In this document: positions 1 to 23,400 of the stretch, piece after piece | Numbering within the stretch: the first letter of the stretch is position 1 | Layout: the number at the start of each line of letters is the position of its first letter | DNA from: Membranipora membranacea | Lineage: Eukaryota; Bryozoa; Gymnolaemata; Cheilostomatida; Membraniporidae | Reading direction: 5' to 3' | DNA length: 64,000 nucleotides | Assembly (NCBI GenBank): GCA_914767715.1 | Contig: OU612065.1 | Coordinates: 10,044,001-10,108,000 of the forward strand | Translations under genes and position numbers: made by a program | Notes under the pieces: generated by a model | The model's database searches: none | What the model saw: only the letters and a program-made list of their open reading frames with translations | What the model was told of the DNA's origin: nothing

Positions 1-3000
1 AACTCGGATGCCACATTGGCAAAATCACTGCATAAATAAAAAAGCAAATTTTAGTACATATGTTATTGAAAATAGTTAATTTGATCAATTTGAATTTAAG
101 GAACTTCTAATACAACATAAGCCTCTACAAATCATTGCTCAATGCAGAGTTTAAACCTGATATTGAATTTGATGGTCACACGGAACTATTGGATATTGAG
201 AGCGTTTTGGAATCAATAACTACCAGTTAGAAAATCACTGTCATTTTTATCCACGGGTTCTTCCCTACATAATATTGTTAATGTTACAAGTCCTACCTGT
301 AGAGGTGACCCTGGTAGGCCAGTTTAGCCTTGAGATCCTCCTTATTAGTGAGGAAGTCGATTACTCTGTCTGTTACGGGCTGTACCAGGAATTGTCCCGC
401 ACTGGATATACGGGGCTCAGATCTACTAGTCACTATACGTGTGTGCTTAGGTGACGACTGTACAGAATGTGATACAGGTGACAAACCTACGTACAAGAAA
501 AATATATAGATCATCTTGGTATGGACACACTCAGCGGATACACAAAACTTCATCTAGCAGATCTAAAATAAACTGCTTGTATATACATTTAACTGCTCAC
601 AGGACAATTATTTACAAAACAGGATATACAGAGGTAGAATCATGGATGTTTATTTGATTATGAGTTGACTGCTGTTGACAGTAGGTTGATACACCCCACC
701 ACAGTCTCATGATTGACCATTGCTTCCTTGTCCTACCTGTTGGCTCTTTGTCTTTTTTTTTCTTTATGCTCCTTCGGAAAACATTAGGTGAGGAAGTTTT
801 TTTAACTCCATTCACTTTGAATGACCGCTCAGACTGTGGAGATAAGTTCACATCCTTCACAGAAACTGTCGAACTTGAGGAACCTGATGATATGAAAAAA
901 GTTTATTTGCTGTGTATGATAGAACATTTCTCAGAATCAAGATTTGCAAATTATTAATCAAGACATAGTAATCACCCAGAGCTGTTTGAATCTCTTACCA
1001 ATTTGATTAATTAAGTTGACAGCCTTTAATTGGATGAAGAAATGTGGAGTCGCCAGTGTTACATAGGCGTGTAGTTCCGGATAGATCTTACAGCAGAGTT
1101 AATTAATTTGATATGATAGTACCTGAGGATAGATCTGAGAGTCTGCACGCCTCGTCTATATTGTTATTGGGTAGAGAGAAGTTATCATGTGTAGTATTAT
1201 CACTCTCTACAGAGTCTGTATCCTTATCTCCAAACTTCTCCTTCAGCTCCTGCCTCTTCTTCCTTCTCTCGTGACTAGGCATCAGTAATGACTTCCTCCG
1301 AACCAATCCTGTCGTCTACAATCATCGATCAATTATCACCAATATATAATACTACTCTGTGATATGAGTAATGTTATATTTTATACTTTTATTTTTATTT
1401 ACAAATATGTAACATTAGCAATTTTACATTGACTCCAACTTTTTAGCTCTGTCAAAACACCATATTTCTCTTTGCAGAAATGTAATAAACTCTATCCCTA
1501 TCCCACATCGCACACATGAGGCAGAACGAATACCCGCAGACTTATATGCACACTCACCCGCTCTGTAGCAGGGGACAGACTCCCCAGTTCATAAGGCTCT
1601 ACAGTAGTGAATTCTGATGAGATTCGTTTGAAGCCGAGCAGCTCAGGATTGGGGGAAATTTTGTCCTTATCTTCTTTCTTAGCGACGTCCTCCTCTGTCA
1701 TGGAGTATCTGTGAACCATCAACAGTACAAATAATACTGATCACTCAAAGTAACCATAAGCGCAAAGACAAACACTATCAATTTAATTAATAAAATCCTG
1801 TTATAAGACTAAAAAATAAGTGTATGGACCTCTCTAATACTGACCCTGACTTTGGTCGAGCTATTATGGCAGGCATAGTGTTTTTGATCATTTGATTGTT
1901 TTTGTTGTCCTTAGATCTGATCTTCATGGCAGGTGATGTTTGGGAGGATAGACTCTCTCCATCCAAAGATGTCGCATCAAACTTGTCTTTGACGTCTACT
2001 GACGACAACACAATGGCAGGAGCTGTAAAAAAACGATGAACACTGGTTTATAATAGGAGTCTGCTACATTTCATACCAATTCGATAAAACTACTTACAAG
2101 ATACACATGCTTGACCAACTAAGGCTATTAGCATACATTGTGGTTAATTTATTCAAACTTGTCAAACTTGATTCACACCCAAATTATTTTTGGAGCCTCT
2201 AAATCATTTCCTATGAGCAACATTGTGGTTTCAGCGAGATCCCTCATGTTTTGTTACATAAACATTATGCAAAGACAAAAGCCAGTGTATTCTTTTCCAT
2301 GAACTGAGTCACAACACCGCTAAAAAATAACTTGGGGTATACTTTAGAACAGTGCAACACAGTGGTGGGAGCAACAAGATTATTCAGTCCCAGTCAATTT
2401 TATTGGCAGTATTTGCTTTTGACAGTCTTGCACACTCCAAATCATTAATAATTTGATGGAGGACATTAAGTATGTGCATCCATGTCAGTGATATTAAATG
2501 CGATAGATTTATTATTTTAATCACGGTGAGCAGCTTAAAGTGACATCCACATGTAAAGAAAAGAGCACATTCTACTTTTGCAGTAAAATAGAGGCAAATA
2601 GTGCAAAACCATGTCATTTACTTTTGAAGAATCATAATGAGAAGACAATAATAATTCCCTGCCAACCTTGAGATTCATCTTTATAGACATCTTCGAATAT
2701 AATAGGAGCGTTAGTCTGATCTCCATCTATCTCATTACACAGTAGGGGGAGTACAGGAGGGTGCTGGAAATACTGAGAGCTTCTAACTACTGAGGCTAGG
2801 TCATTATGTCCATTCACACTACAATTATGATAAAATATGCCATGAATTATGAACTTGACAACTGATATTTTGAACTTCTTTCATTAGTCAGCACATCCCT
2901 AGTTTGTATGTATTTGTTCAAACCAAACTACATCGGGTCATACATTGCCATGAAGTGTGGTAGAGCAATAAAGGACTGGTTAATGTCAACCATCAAATTG

Positions 3001-6000
3001 GTCATAGAGGATGTTATCAGCCATCACAATGCACTTCCTTTACAATGTAGAGCCTGTTCCTCTGAACTAAAACAGATATTGTAGCTGTCACTTAATATGA
3101 GTTTTATTGAGTTTTCACTACACAGGACAGCATAGATATGACTGTATGACTGTATGATTGTTGGGTGAGCCCTCATATATACCATATCCTACCTTGGCTC
3201 ATAACAAGATATAGCATCTTTCTTAGACCACTCCTGACAGAAAAATGACTCCGAAAACCTTTTCACCTGTGAAATAGAATAAGGGCTGGTCACCATTGTT
3301 AATATAACTGATGGAAATAATGAAGATTACCATCTACCATAAAACTGGGACAAGATGAGGGAATGAAAAAATGAGAAAACTTTCCTTCCAAGTTAACATG
3401 TCATAGTCTATCAGTACATTCATATGATGATATAGGAAGACTGCATGATAACAACATTTTTTAACCTGAGTATTGAAATAGGCACCAAGCATGAAAATAG
3501 ACCCTTGCCAAGTTATGAACACCAAGCTAACAGTTAATGTAACATACCCTGTTTTGATGATGTTCTTTGGCGAGTACTTTGATGACGCGGACATTATAAG
3601 TACATATCTCAGTAAATGTCTGCCACAGCACCACATTGTACGCACACAGATGTGCAATCTTACTGGTGGCAAAGAGAAGAAACTCCTCTTCGTTTTTCAC
3701 TGCCTACAATACAGACAGGGAGAATATCGAATTTGACTCTTTTTCTTTTCGGTTTGGTACCTAGTAATTCTTTTTTCCAAATCAAGTGAGATTGTGCCTG
3801 CCAGACTTCATAGTATAATGGAACACCATCTTACCTCTAGCTCTTTACACAGTTTATCAAGAAGAGCATGGCAGTCTCTATACTGGGGTTCTGTGATCGG
3901 GCGACGGGTGTGTTCTGTTCTCTTAGCGATCTTCTTAATCTGATTCTGCAAACTCTCATGTGAGGACAGGAGAAGCTTACATATCTGTCTATACATGAAG
4001 TTAGCAGAGCGAAGTGCTGGTTTCTTAATATGTACAAACGCCTGAAAATGTGCAGAAAGTATCTTATGGACTGCTGGGTTGTGTCAAGGGGATAGATTTA
4101 TCAATCTGTATAGGACCGAGTATCTAAGTCTCTGATCATACAGTATGCCTATACTGCAATCATCACAACTCAGTTTGCAACATAGTAAAACAACTACTTT
4201 TTTCTCAGTTACTTTTAAGTGGTAGTTCTAAATTTTACCTGACCAATTATCATATCTCAATGCAGTTAGCCATATTTGTGAAAATATTACACTGACAACC
4301 TAACCTTTTGCTGGCATAGTGTTAATTATAGATTAATAGGTCCATAGGTTTACACTTAACTCCATCTCATACCTTAAACTGTTTGCTCTCCATTGGATAA
4401 TCTCTCAAACACAATGGGTTGGCTTATAGCAATCAATCTATTGTAGCTCAAGATCAATGTAATGTTTTTCATGCTGTTAATCTACTGAATTATTGGCATT
4501 CCATTCCTTTCTTGCACGTATCGGACATTATTTATTTGTACTTACATGCACAGGTACGTTGGCACCAAATAGAGCAGCATCCAGGGTTGACATATGCCCG
4601 CCCCTTAGAGGCCATGAAGCAGCAGGATTCTTCGGGCTGCAATTATATAATTATAATATAATTAGTATATATTATATTATCAATATAATTATACCGGATT
4701 AAAAACATCCAAATGTAGTGTGAAATCTCAAAAATCAGTTCGTAAAGTAATACACCCGGACAGCTAAACAATGCAGCACCTAATGGTAAATTTATATCAG
4801 ACCAGGCTAGGTACTTTAAAGTAATACAAAGCCATGATTGAGCTTCATAACACAACTACAAGATTGAAACAAAATATCTATCACCGATCATTATAATGGT
4901 ATTCATAGGTGAGTGTGAAAAGTATTACTATACTGAAGCAAGGAACTCCTTGACTGGAGTTGTTTCTTGGTCAAGAATGGAATAAAAGTTTCTAAGAGTA
5001 AATATTGTTTACATTACTGGGTATATCTACTCACTTATATATGGGTTGATGTAGAGCTATGAGAGATGCATGTACAGTTACACATATGGCTGCCATGTGA
5101 AAATAATCAAACAGCACTGGACAGTGTATGTGTAGTCCCATCGTAGGTATAAAGTTGACATCATATACCCTTGTGCATGCTACCTCAAAATTATCTTCAA
5201 CTTCAGACCTAAAACAAGTTGTGGTCTCATTCATATAAATATGCATTGTTTATGTGACAGTGTCACAAGAGTTCAATCCATGTTTGCAATTACAACATTC
5301 CGGTTGTGTCTCACCAATTTATAAAATGCGGGTTCGCTGGATGTTGCATGTTAGTTGAAGGTTGTGACAGGCAGATACCAATGACCTCAGTCAACACAAC
5401 GTGTGATATCTGGTAAGTATTGCGACAGTTCCAGCTCTCTACTGAGCTCATTTAATAATCGGAGGGCAGCAGCATCTTAATATTGATGGGTAAAAGTAAT
5501 CACAACATGATGGCCAGGTTTCACATAGTTGCATAATATCTAGCAATGTGCATTAGAATCAAGAAGATTGTCTATTCTGAGAAACGGGCTGAGAGTTGGC
5601 AAGCTAATCTTCAAAGGTGTGATAGTCATCTATACCGATTATCATGGCTTGCTTTCCTCACATAACTGTAGTGACAGACTTGTAAACATGACATTGTAAG
5701 TCAGCATTCCTGACTCAGAAGCTAAAGGCTAAGCCTATAACTATGTTTTATTTATCTCCAAGCTACACACAAATCTGGACACACAATGCAGTGTACAACC
5801 TATGTGCACCACAAGCAAATCACTAGCAAACTTCAACTGGCTGCACTATATTGTGGGACATCAAGTATGTGAGTGTGTAAAGCATAAATATATAAGTATT
5901 TTATGTTTTTTGTTATGGTGTCAAGTCCTCATGTAAGCAGAATTGAAAGAGCACAATGATGGTAGACCTGGAGGGGGTTGTCTTTAGTTTAGTTTTTCAT

Positions 6001-8219
6001 TATTGGTTGTTTTCAATTTGTTCAGACAAAAGAGCAGAATTATAAACAATACCATGGATAAACTTACAAATCTTCAGCAAACCACAGCTCTACAATAAGT
6101 TTTAATCCAGCCTTCTCAATGCTCTCCTCCAGCTAAAACATAACAAATACATCAATCACCACCATGCCAATCAAGCATTGACAGATATATTCAGGTCATA
6201 AGCAGAACATTATAAATAACCCACTACCTGACTGTACTATTCACAGAGCCAAACCATCATAGAACCTTCCTGTCTGAATCATTGTAAGGCTAATGACTCA
6301 TTGATAGAAAGAGGGTTGCAGATGGATATTGAAATAGAACAGGCCATCATTGCTAAATTCAAGTTGGCTGATTCTAAATATAGCAAATAAATTAATTTTC
6401 AAAATGAAGATTGCAAGATACAAAACATCTGAGTCTAGTCATGAGTAATCTCTATAATAAGAGTTTGATGGATCACAGCAAGGAGTAGCAGTGATAGCAC
6501 TGTTCCTTCATTACAGTACATAGATAAGTTTATACATCCTCCACACTCAGAGAAGTAATAAAATAATTGATGAAATGAGCTTTAATTACCCTCTACATGA
6601 AAAACTGATAATGTTGAGCAGTTGAGAAGTAAGCCCTACTCTCACACATCAAATAATCACTCCTCATCACATCGATTCCATAAAATGCTATCGGAGTTTG
6701 TGTGTATCAGTTGGTGTAGGTAAGCTGGGCACAGCACATTATCTCTGGTACAATGGCACAGCTGTATTCAAGATTGCTGACTCTAAATCAAGGTCGTGTA
6801 GTACAATACCTTATAGCAATTTTTGAAAGTTTATTAGTATCCAATTCCAAATGATCAGCGTCAGCGCATTGATTACATAGTTGTATATACTGACACAAGA
6901 CGTGAATTAGATAGTGTACAGAGAGGCTTAAATATCGTATGTCATGTACTAACCTTGTTACAATCCAGTAACATTTGGACAGTGAAATCAAATGCGTCAT
7001 TGAGAAGAAGATCTTCATTTTTATACAAAACCTGGAATGTTTGGCTGACAGCTATGCCCTGTATCACTGTAGGTGGCTTGTGACTGGTTAATGAAGCAGT
7101 TACTAAAACGATAAAAATACCATGTCATGCCGGTTGATTAATCATAGAGAGGCCAATAGACTTGAAACAACTACTCTGGCCGTTGCAGTAAAGTTAATTC
7201 TCTGTGCCAATATCTACATACTGGAAAAAATTTTCGCAATACTAATGGCTAAAATGTCAATGAAATAATAATATTCAAAAACCTGGGCGGAAAGGAAAGG
7301 CCAATTATATCACAGACCAATATCTCAAGTTGACAATTGTGCCAGGTAGAACTTTGACCATTCTAATTATACCAATATGATTGTGATGAGAAAGAGACAA
7401 TCATTAAATGATCATTATTTGCTTATTTTGATGGCTGATAACTATTCTTATGATTATAATGTGTTAAAACGCACAGCCTTGAACAACATTCCTATATTAT
7501 TTTCTCATCAGTTTTCTCTCCCACCAACATCAACATTCAATACCTCAGCATGCAGCAATTGTAAATATTTAGGTATGGAAATTTAGATAGCTGAACATGG
7601 TGATGAGTAAAATAGAACATCTCACCACCATGAAATTGGCTGCTTGTGATATGTTGGCAAGGTGCTATGATTCTTCAAATCAGTATGAACGAATATTCAT
7701 TATAAAAGAGGACAATGTGAGGGGGGGGGGGAGTTGAATATTTGTTTTAAATTGAAACCTTACCTGGGTTCTTTGGTGGATGACAGGTTACTTTCATGGG
7801 AGGCCTGTTACTAAACGATTTCAAGCCCACTCTTATTTGATAAAATCTGCAATGCAAAGATTAAAATTTAATGACTGTATAGGATGGCATTTTCTTAAAT
7901 CAAGCTCTGTGACAATGCCGGAATTGTACTCGTAGGGCCTACATGATTTTTGTGTACAATTCATCCAGCCAATTTGTATCTTGAGCTGTAAGACACCTAA
8001 TTAAGCAATATCTAAATCATTCCGTGGGTCAAAATATTATTCCCCATAGAAAACTTAGAAATTAAATACTATACGCTAATTGATATGCAATACTGTGTTA
8101 CAATAAAATCATGTCCTATAATGTTACATAGACACAGCTTACCCTCTTTGAAACAAATCGATGTTGTAGAAAGCTCCCAACTCAACCGAGAAATCTATGG
8201 ACGCTTGTAGGTCTGCCAT
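1..8219 (-). CDS. FAM135: FAM135 family protein, 5' part of gene (16 exons seen, 3' end off window)
   Basis: Recognised by family motifs: start MADLQASIDFSVEL, then NIDLFQRGFYQIR, FQVLYKNED, LFDYFHMAAICVTVHASL and PIIFEDVYKDE. Exons on the minus strand (high to low): 8143-8219, 7764-7846, 6954-7102, 6068-6132, 5035-5208, 4546-4636, 3835-4041, 3548-3703, 3193-3266, 2667-2782, 1845-2022, 1558-1708, 1123-1315, 737-883, 297-486, 1-27 (partial). Phases agree at every junction, giving about 692 codons. Residues about 125-185 lie in the conserved FAM135 N-terminal domain (DUF3657); the middle is Ser/Lys-rich as in vertebrate FAM135A/B; residue 683 onward leads into the lipase-like DUF676 domain, which is outside the window. 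The start ATG has a good context and is the family start. The exon at 2667-2782 has the weakest splice sites (acceptor TTAG, donor GTTGGC), so its edges are least certain. The biochemical role of the family is not established. Symbol given at family level; A or B cannot be assigned. Confidence 0.93.
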
Positions 8220-9372
8220 AGTGTGGTATATCTTCTCAGACTATTCACATGCTAAAATGTGTGTACATCTGTCAAAGTAAAATTCTTTGCAAGTCTGTAA
8301 CCTGCCGGATAAAAGTCATTTCACATTGTCAGTATCAACAGGGTTTTATTTGAGAATGATCTGCGTCACATTAGAATTGTCGGAACAACCACTAGTGAAC
8401 CATAGTTTGAGCTTTCTGCCAGTATTGTGCTCCTCCAAAGGCCATTTATTTGAAACCAGAAGGATGCATGTAACTACATCATGACAAATCTATTAGCAAG
8501 TCGGAGCCTGGCGGGGAAGTTGGTACTAGTAGCCTTATCCCAGCAGCCCCATTTTTGTTGGTGTGGGCCGCAGAGATAAGGCAAGGTACCACGGCCACTT
8601 ATAAGAAATCAAAGAGATTGTTGGGTTTGTACTCCAGAACGTTATGAAGCCAGTTTGCCTTGCCTACTTTAGAGTGTAGGTTATGGTATCTGTTCAAAAA
8701 CTTACTGCAATTACAACTATTACTACTACTAGACTTGTCTCTTTACTCTCTAGTCTAGTAGTAAGCATACTATCTCATCTTGGAGTGTGTTGTCTTGAAA
8801 AGCTTGCCAAGACAATGTTTATATTATATTATTAATATAGTATAGAACTGAAAAGTTAAGAACAGAGAAGAGAAAAGAGAGCATTTTTCAGTTTCTCATA
8901 ATGACTTATTATGACTGTTGAGTCATAACAATTTTCTTATTACTGTACTTACCAATTCTTGCTAACAAACTAAACAACTAATGTTAAATGTAACGGACTA
9001 GCTAGCTAGTAATCATCATGATGTTATCATCATTGCAATGCTAGAATATTTAAACTCTATATACACACATGATGCCTTACCTTAACTGATTCGTGCTTTC
9101 ATTGTGTGTTGAGTACTGGCTGTGATTGTAACTACTATAATCCTGGTTAAAATGTTGAATCACCATCCCCAATAGATTTATCTCTACTCTGGTACAATAA
9201 TAGGCAAATCCAAATGTTTTGTTAACACCGGAAGTAATACCCTGTAAAAAGCTCTCTTCCAATTCGTTTTGCAACACAAATGTAATAGAAATATTTACGA
9301 CTTGGTTTAAATGACAATTATTACCTTGACCTTCTTGGTTCTCTTGTTTATGGAGTGCAGCAACGTCACACC
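8220..9372. promoter_or_regulatory. Head-to-head intergenic region between FAM135 and TBC1D23 (bidirectional promoter candidate)
   Basis: The two start codons diverge and are 1.15 kb apart. Near the TBC1D23 side lies ACCGGAAGT (9227-9235), a consensus ETS-family site, 138 bases before the ATG; such sites are common in TATA-less housekeeping promoters. No clear TATA box is near either ATG. The region also holds a small imperfect palindrome rich in TAGTAG/CTACTA near 8725-8765. Short open frames here (8287-8484 plus, 9077-9277 minus) show no family resemblance and are not called. Promoter status is inference from arrangement and motif. Confidence 0.5.
9227..9235 (+). promoter_or_regulatory. ETS-type binding site ACCGGAAGT
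   Basis: Exact match to the ETS core CCGGAAGT, placed 138 bases upstream of the TBC1D23 start codon. Position and sequence suit a proximal promoter element; binding is not shown. Confidence 0.4.
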
Positions 9373-18139
<8,767 letters not shown>

Positions 18140-20413
18140 TTCCCTCTAACTGAAAATGAAAGGTGCTTTACACTCAACCTATTATCTCTATTAATATGCA
18201 GAAAAACGAGTTGACATTTTTATTACAACTGCAAAGTATAGATGTTAGCGCGGCTGGTATAAAATGTCAATATGTATTTTCGGTCACGAGATGATCACCT
18301 TGTATATGTGGTCACAAAGTGATGTTGTAACATCTTTTGACATCTATTACTGTGCACTCAGACTTGCCCCAGTCCATTTACATTGATTTCTGGCTTATGA
18401 TGTAGACATAGTAGTGCCATTGTCCTCTGGCTGTAAGTAATGTTCTAATTTGAGAGACTGTGCCCACGTCCTTTTGTTGACCGTACTCTGTTTGGTGTAC
18501 TCTATTTCTCACCATGAGCCGAAATTAATTTGGTCTGGGTGACGAGTTGGATGACGGAATTGATGCTAACTGGTGAAGTAAATCAAGCTTGTGATTTGAT
18601 TAAATAAGAATGCCCTGATTATAGAGAGATTTACAACAGTACAACAGATATGTTGCAGTCTGGTTTTTCATCATCAGGCGCCATAGCTGAGGTGAAAACC
18701 CTGTAATTATGATGTTTTATAGGCAATTACAGTCTGCTGCTGTCACTGAGTGGGGTGTGGATTGTCAGGAGTTTGCTGCAGTAATTATAAGTTTCATATT
18801 TTTGTTAGTACACTTCAGAGTAAGGTCTTTACTTTGTGATATGTGCTTACGCTTAACAACTGAAATATCATTTGTGTTAGAAAAAAATTATTTATTGAAA
18901 ATTCTAGATCAACTTGGGTGTCATTGTTTTGCGTTATTTTTTCTGATCAAACTCTTGTCCATAATTTTCTTCACATGATACCTATTACATGTGGTTATTT
19001 TTTTCCATACCTTTTCCCTCAAATATCTATTTTAATAAGGTTATTTATCTAATTTTTACCTATAATGAGAAAAGCTATTAATATAATATTTATTCTGAGA
19101 AGCATACATTTCTTGGTCTATTTAGTCACATTATACCCAATTCTTCAAATCATGAACTCCCTCATTGATTATAAATGAAGGCTGGTCAGTAAAATCTCAA
19201 GCTTGAATGCAGGTTGATGATATGTACAAAAACAGTCATTTTGTTAGCACTGGCCTCGTAATGATTACTGACATGCTCCAACTTTCACTAATGTCTGCAG
19301 GTTGTTTCCATTGGCCTACTTATGGTTCTAGATCTGTACTGTAATATCTAAGTGGTGAAATTCTGCTGCTCATAAAACATCAACAAAAAATAAGAACATG
19401 AGATGAGCTTTTAGTTCCACACACAGCATGTGTGTACTGAACATGTGGTTTTATACTGAATATAATCCGATTAGTGGGTGCTTGAAGTTCAGCTTATCCA
19501 TTATCAACAGAGTGGTAGTTGTGTTACGTCATGTGTCTACTCCATGTAGTTTACTCGGTGTGTGCAATTGTACCTTATCAAGTCAATTTATTGATAAAAC
19601 TCATTGTATCGAAAGTGAAAACTCATTGTATCGATATGAAAATATCACTGCCCATATTCTTTGGATGCTCATTTGAATCATAGACAAAAATAATAATAAA
19701 CCATTTAATTTGTTTATGATTAAGTCTATGGTGATAATATGGTTTCTAGGCAAGTAATAGATATCCACTCTCAAACCCTGACGCTGGAACTCATCTTATA
19801 CAAGATGCGCATAGCTGTTTGCTTAATTGCATCAATCAAGCAATAAATTCCCAGTTTCGAGACTAGTAAAAGCTAAATGTTTTAATATTTGGTCATCTTG
19901 ACCGCCCTAATAGATACATAATTAGCTGCATTTCTTCCATGTTAACAGGATATTGCATGTAAATAAATACCGGTAGGTACGGGTAAGTACAGGCTCCACA
20001 ATACTGCGATATCAAGGGCTTGTTGGGCTTGTGGATGTTAACCACTCTCAACAAGCTTATGTTCATTATATTACATTCATTATTTGCTCAATTCATGTCG
20101 GCAAGGAAAATATTGAGCACAGAAATGTAGAACAGCAGCTCCTGATCATAACAGCAATTATAATCCCATCACACATTGCTTTTGGGTTTAGAATTATCCC
20201 ACACATTATTTCCTGCTGCTTAGTATTTGTGGCCAATGGTATTATAGATTATAATTCATTATTCAATCACTATAATAGTGAAGACCGCACCAGGTCACGA
20301 TCAGTTGATCTATCTAACACTGAGCGAGCAGCATATCATCAGGTATATATATTACATAGTACTCTCACTGATAGAGCTAGCAGCTTGTGGATAAAGGTAT
20401 ACCATACAACAAC
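18140..20413. other. Intergenic, TBC1D23 3' flank
   Basis: Holds the TBC1D23 3' UTR and AT-rich sequence. Open frames at 18709-18978 and 19428-19676 are short, hydrophobic or low-complexity and match no family I know. A frame at 20031-20474 overlaps the first exon of the next gene and is probably only partly transcribed as 5' UTR. Confidence 0.5.
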
Positions 20414-23400
20414 ATGGAGAGGAAGAAAAAACCTTTCTACACAAGAGAGTCTACAGCGCAGCTTATGGCTTTAGATTGTAAGTTAAGATAATGTTTTGAA
20501 TTGTTTTCATGCCCTCAAAGAAAATGATCTCCAAATTGTGAAATTGCCTGTTACCGACTTACAGATTTATTTGTACTCCACTGTTGAAATACCCTGGGGT
20601 ACAAAATAAAACAGTTGGCCAGCTCTGACAGAAATTTGGAATGCTGAATCTAAAAAATTTAACATGAGATTTCGCAGTAAAAGCACCAAGTAGATGTTGA
20701 CATACATTACGAGGACTCAGGAAATGCATCATTTTATGAGTATGTTTTGCTCTCTGACTTACAAGGAGCAGTCAAAAATATCTATAATTCTCTAATCTCA
20801 TATATTTTGGCTACAAAACCGCAAAATCACAAAATCGTGCAAGATGCAACTACTGCCATACAGTCTTATTAAAGGCGTGCTTGTTGTCGACTCAAAAAGA
20901 TCCTTTCAGCGTTCAACATGTTCCAAATGTAGCCTGCAGTCAGATACCGCTAGAGCTAGACCTCCCTACACCCCACTGTAATTATTTGACGCTGTTGCCA
21001 TTTTGCAGTAATTTCAAGTATGCGTTATACAATTTTAGAGCAAGCAAAATTGGCCATTACAGTAAATTGTAGGTTGCAATGAGATAGAGGTTATTAGATT
21101 AGTAATAATATGGTATGAGTACAACGGTTACTATTCATGCTTGGTGGCTTCATGAAAATATCATTGTAATGTGACAATCTAAAACAACTCTTGATTTTCT
21201 CAAAACATCTGGTTTTACGAGCATTTTGTTCTGGCAAAAATGTCTTTCACTGCTTAGGTATTGGTTATATATATATATATACATTTTACATATATTGATC
21301 AAACTATTATGTTCTACAAATAAAATATTTTTTTCGGTTAAGCTTGATGCCCAAACTGGTGCCAACTAAACTATTTGTCAGTTGATCTTTTTGTTCAATT
21401 TTTGCCTCATTCAGAAACAAGAGACAATTGGATTTTTTTATTATATTTGAGGAATCATTCTTAATTTCATTTGATAATTTATTATTTAAATTTTGACAAA
21501 CTTACCCTATAGGTTTGATATTAGCTAGAGTTTAGGTTAGCTATTTAGGGTGCGACATAATGATAGCTAGCACATAATTTTGGTTAGCTGAGATGGAGTG
21601 AAGATAAAAAAAAGGGGGTTAGTAGATGTTAGCTAATTTCGAATTAAGCTATGTCAGGCCTGTGTAAAAAGGGGAACTGTTCCTCCTGCAAATATCATAC
21701 TCCTGTATACAGTTATTGCAAATTCAAATAGAACCCATAGTCCTAAAGTCCAATTCTTACGGTGATGAGCACGCTATGAATAATGAAAAATTGCCTTGTT
21801 CTTCAATTTAGTCGTGAATTGGTCCTCCCCCCTCCACAACGAATAACCTGCACCTGTAAGTCACAAGTTCCAAGTCTAACCAAGTTTGTTGCACAGTTGC
21901 TCTAGTTTTTCTACAGCACATTCATCTTCATCAGGTCTGTGCAATAATAATATAATACTAAACTGCACTACCTACTGACTACAACACAACATATAATTGC
22001 AAACAAAAATGCAGCAAAATGATGATATAAAAACTTTAAATTTATGACTTTTATCAGTTAACACCAGTCACCAGCTAATTTCGAAAAACAATCATACCCT
22101 GTAAAGTTTTAGACCACATCATAGATTGTTGTTGTTGTTGAACTCTTCTACTGTACTGTGAAGGTCCACCTGTTATTTGTTTATTATTGTGGTAGGGTGT
22201 TTATTTCATACCTGCCTCGATACCAAGCATTTGCAATATCCCTCCGCCACCACAGAGGGAACATACTTGTTCTAGGGTTTTCTACCATGCCAATGAAATA
22301 ACCTGTTGATGAATATTCCCAACCCTAGTCACAAAGTTTGCTCTGAAAATTAACACCAAGGAAATTTAGTAGCAGTGCATTCGCACCTTACTCACGGCAT
22401 GCCAAGTTTTCAGTCTGACGCCATCCAAAGGGTTGGGAGGTGGCCGATTGGAAATGCATTATTACTGTCAGATAAACTCTAGGGGTGAAAAGTATTAGCA
22501 GGAGGGAAAGTTTGCCATTTTGCGTATGATTGAAGTAGCTAACACTTACTCAACCTCTTTATCTTATAAATACTCCCACCTCGGTTAGCCATAATTAAGT
22601 GCTAGCTAACTTGAAGTCACTCCCAAACCAACCCGTAGCTTACATTTACTCCTCTACGTTTATACTGGAGGACGAACATTGTTAGAATGGTAGCATTGAT
22701 TAAATATGTATTGTTGACACAAGGAGTTTGACTCTGTACCTCCCTGGTTGACAGCTTCTGGAGCAATAGATGGCAGAAGTGAGATTGGCAGTGTTATTAC
22801 CCTGGAGGAAATCATTGCTAGTAGAGACACAAAGTTCCATAGTGACTGTGAGCATGTGAAAGACAATGAGCAGTTCATTCCAAGGTAACCGCCATGCCAT
22901 TGCTACACCATAAATGGAAAAAATGATAAAAATAAAAACGAAATAATTTGTGCCATTGTATTACAGATAAAACATGTTCTTGGATATTGATTGATGTAAT
23001 ACTTGATATAGCTTGTTGTTATTCTTGGCTCTCCATACTGAAGATTTACCTGGAGGTGTTCAATATATATGCTGCCTCAGTATGGGGGTGATTATGAGTA
23101 CTAATGTAAACTGCATCTTCTACAACTACTGCTAATTATGTGTGATAATTTATAATTCTAGATCTCTTTCTTGATGCAACCTTGTTTAACTAACTAGCCA
23201 TGCTGCCTGTAGTCATCATCATAATATAGTCTCTGAGAAGCCAGATAATTTCAGATAATTCCATCTTTATTATGCTTCAATCTGTATCAGGTGCTCTACC
23301 AAAAGACACTTCACATACCTTAGTGAACTGTCGTTGTGGTAGATACCAACAATGCAATGAGCTGATCAACATCAATTATCATGGCTCATTTGCTCAATTA

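Noticed and set aside
7721-7731. Run of eleven G as a possible signal
   Set aside because: Simple homopolymer in an intron; likely no more than a slippage site.
9077-9277. Minus-strand 66-codon frame between FAM135 and TBC1D23
   Set aside because: Lies in the promoter interval, spans the ETS site, and shows no family match or splice support.
20031-20410. Open frame upstream of the TBC1D23-like gene as extra coding sequence
   Set aside because: Mostly hydrophobic intron-like translation; only the last part overlaps the accepted first exon, and in another frame.
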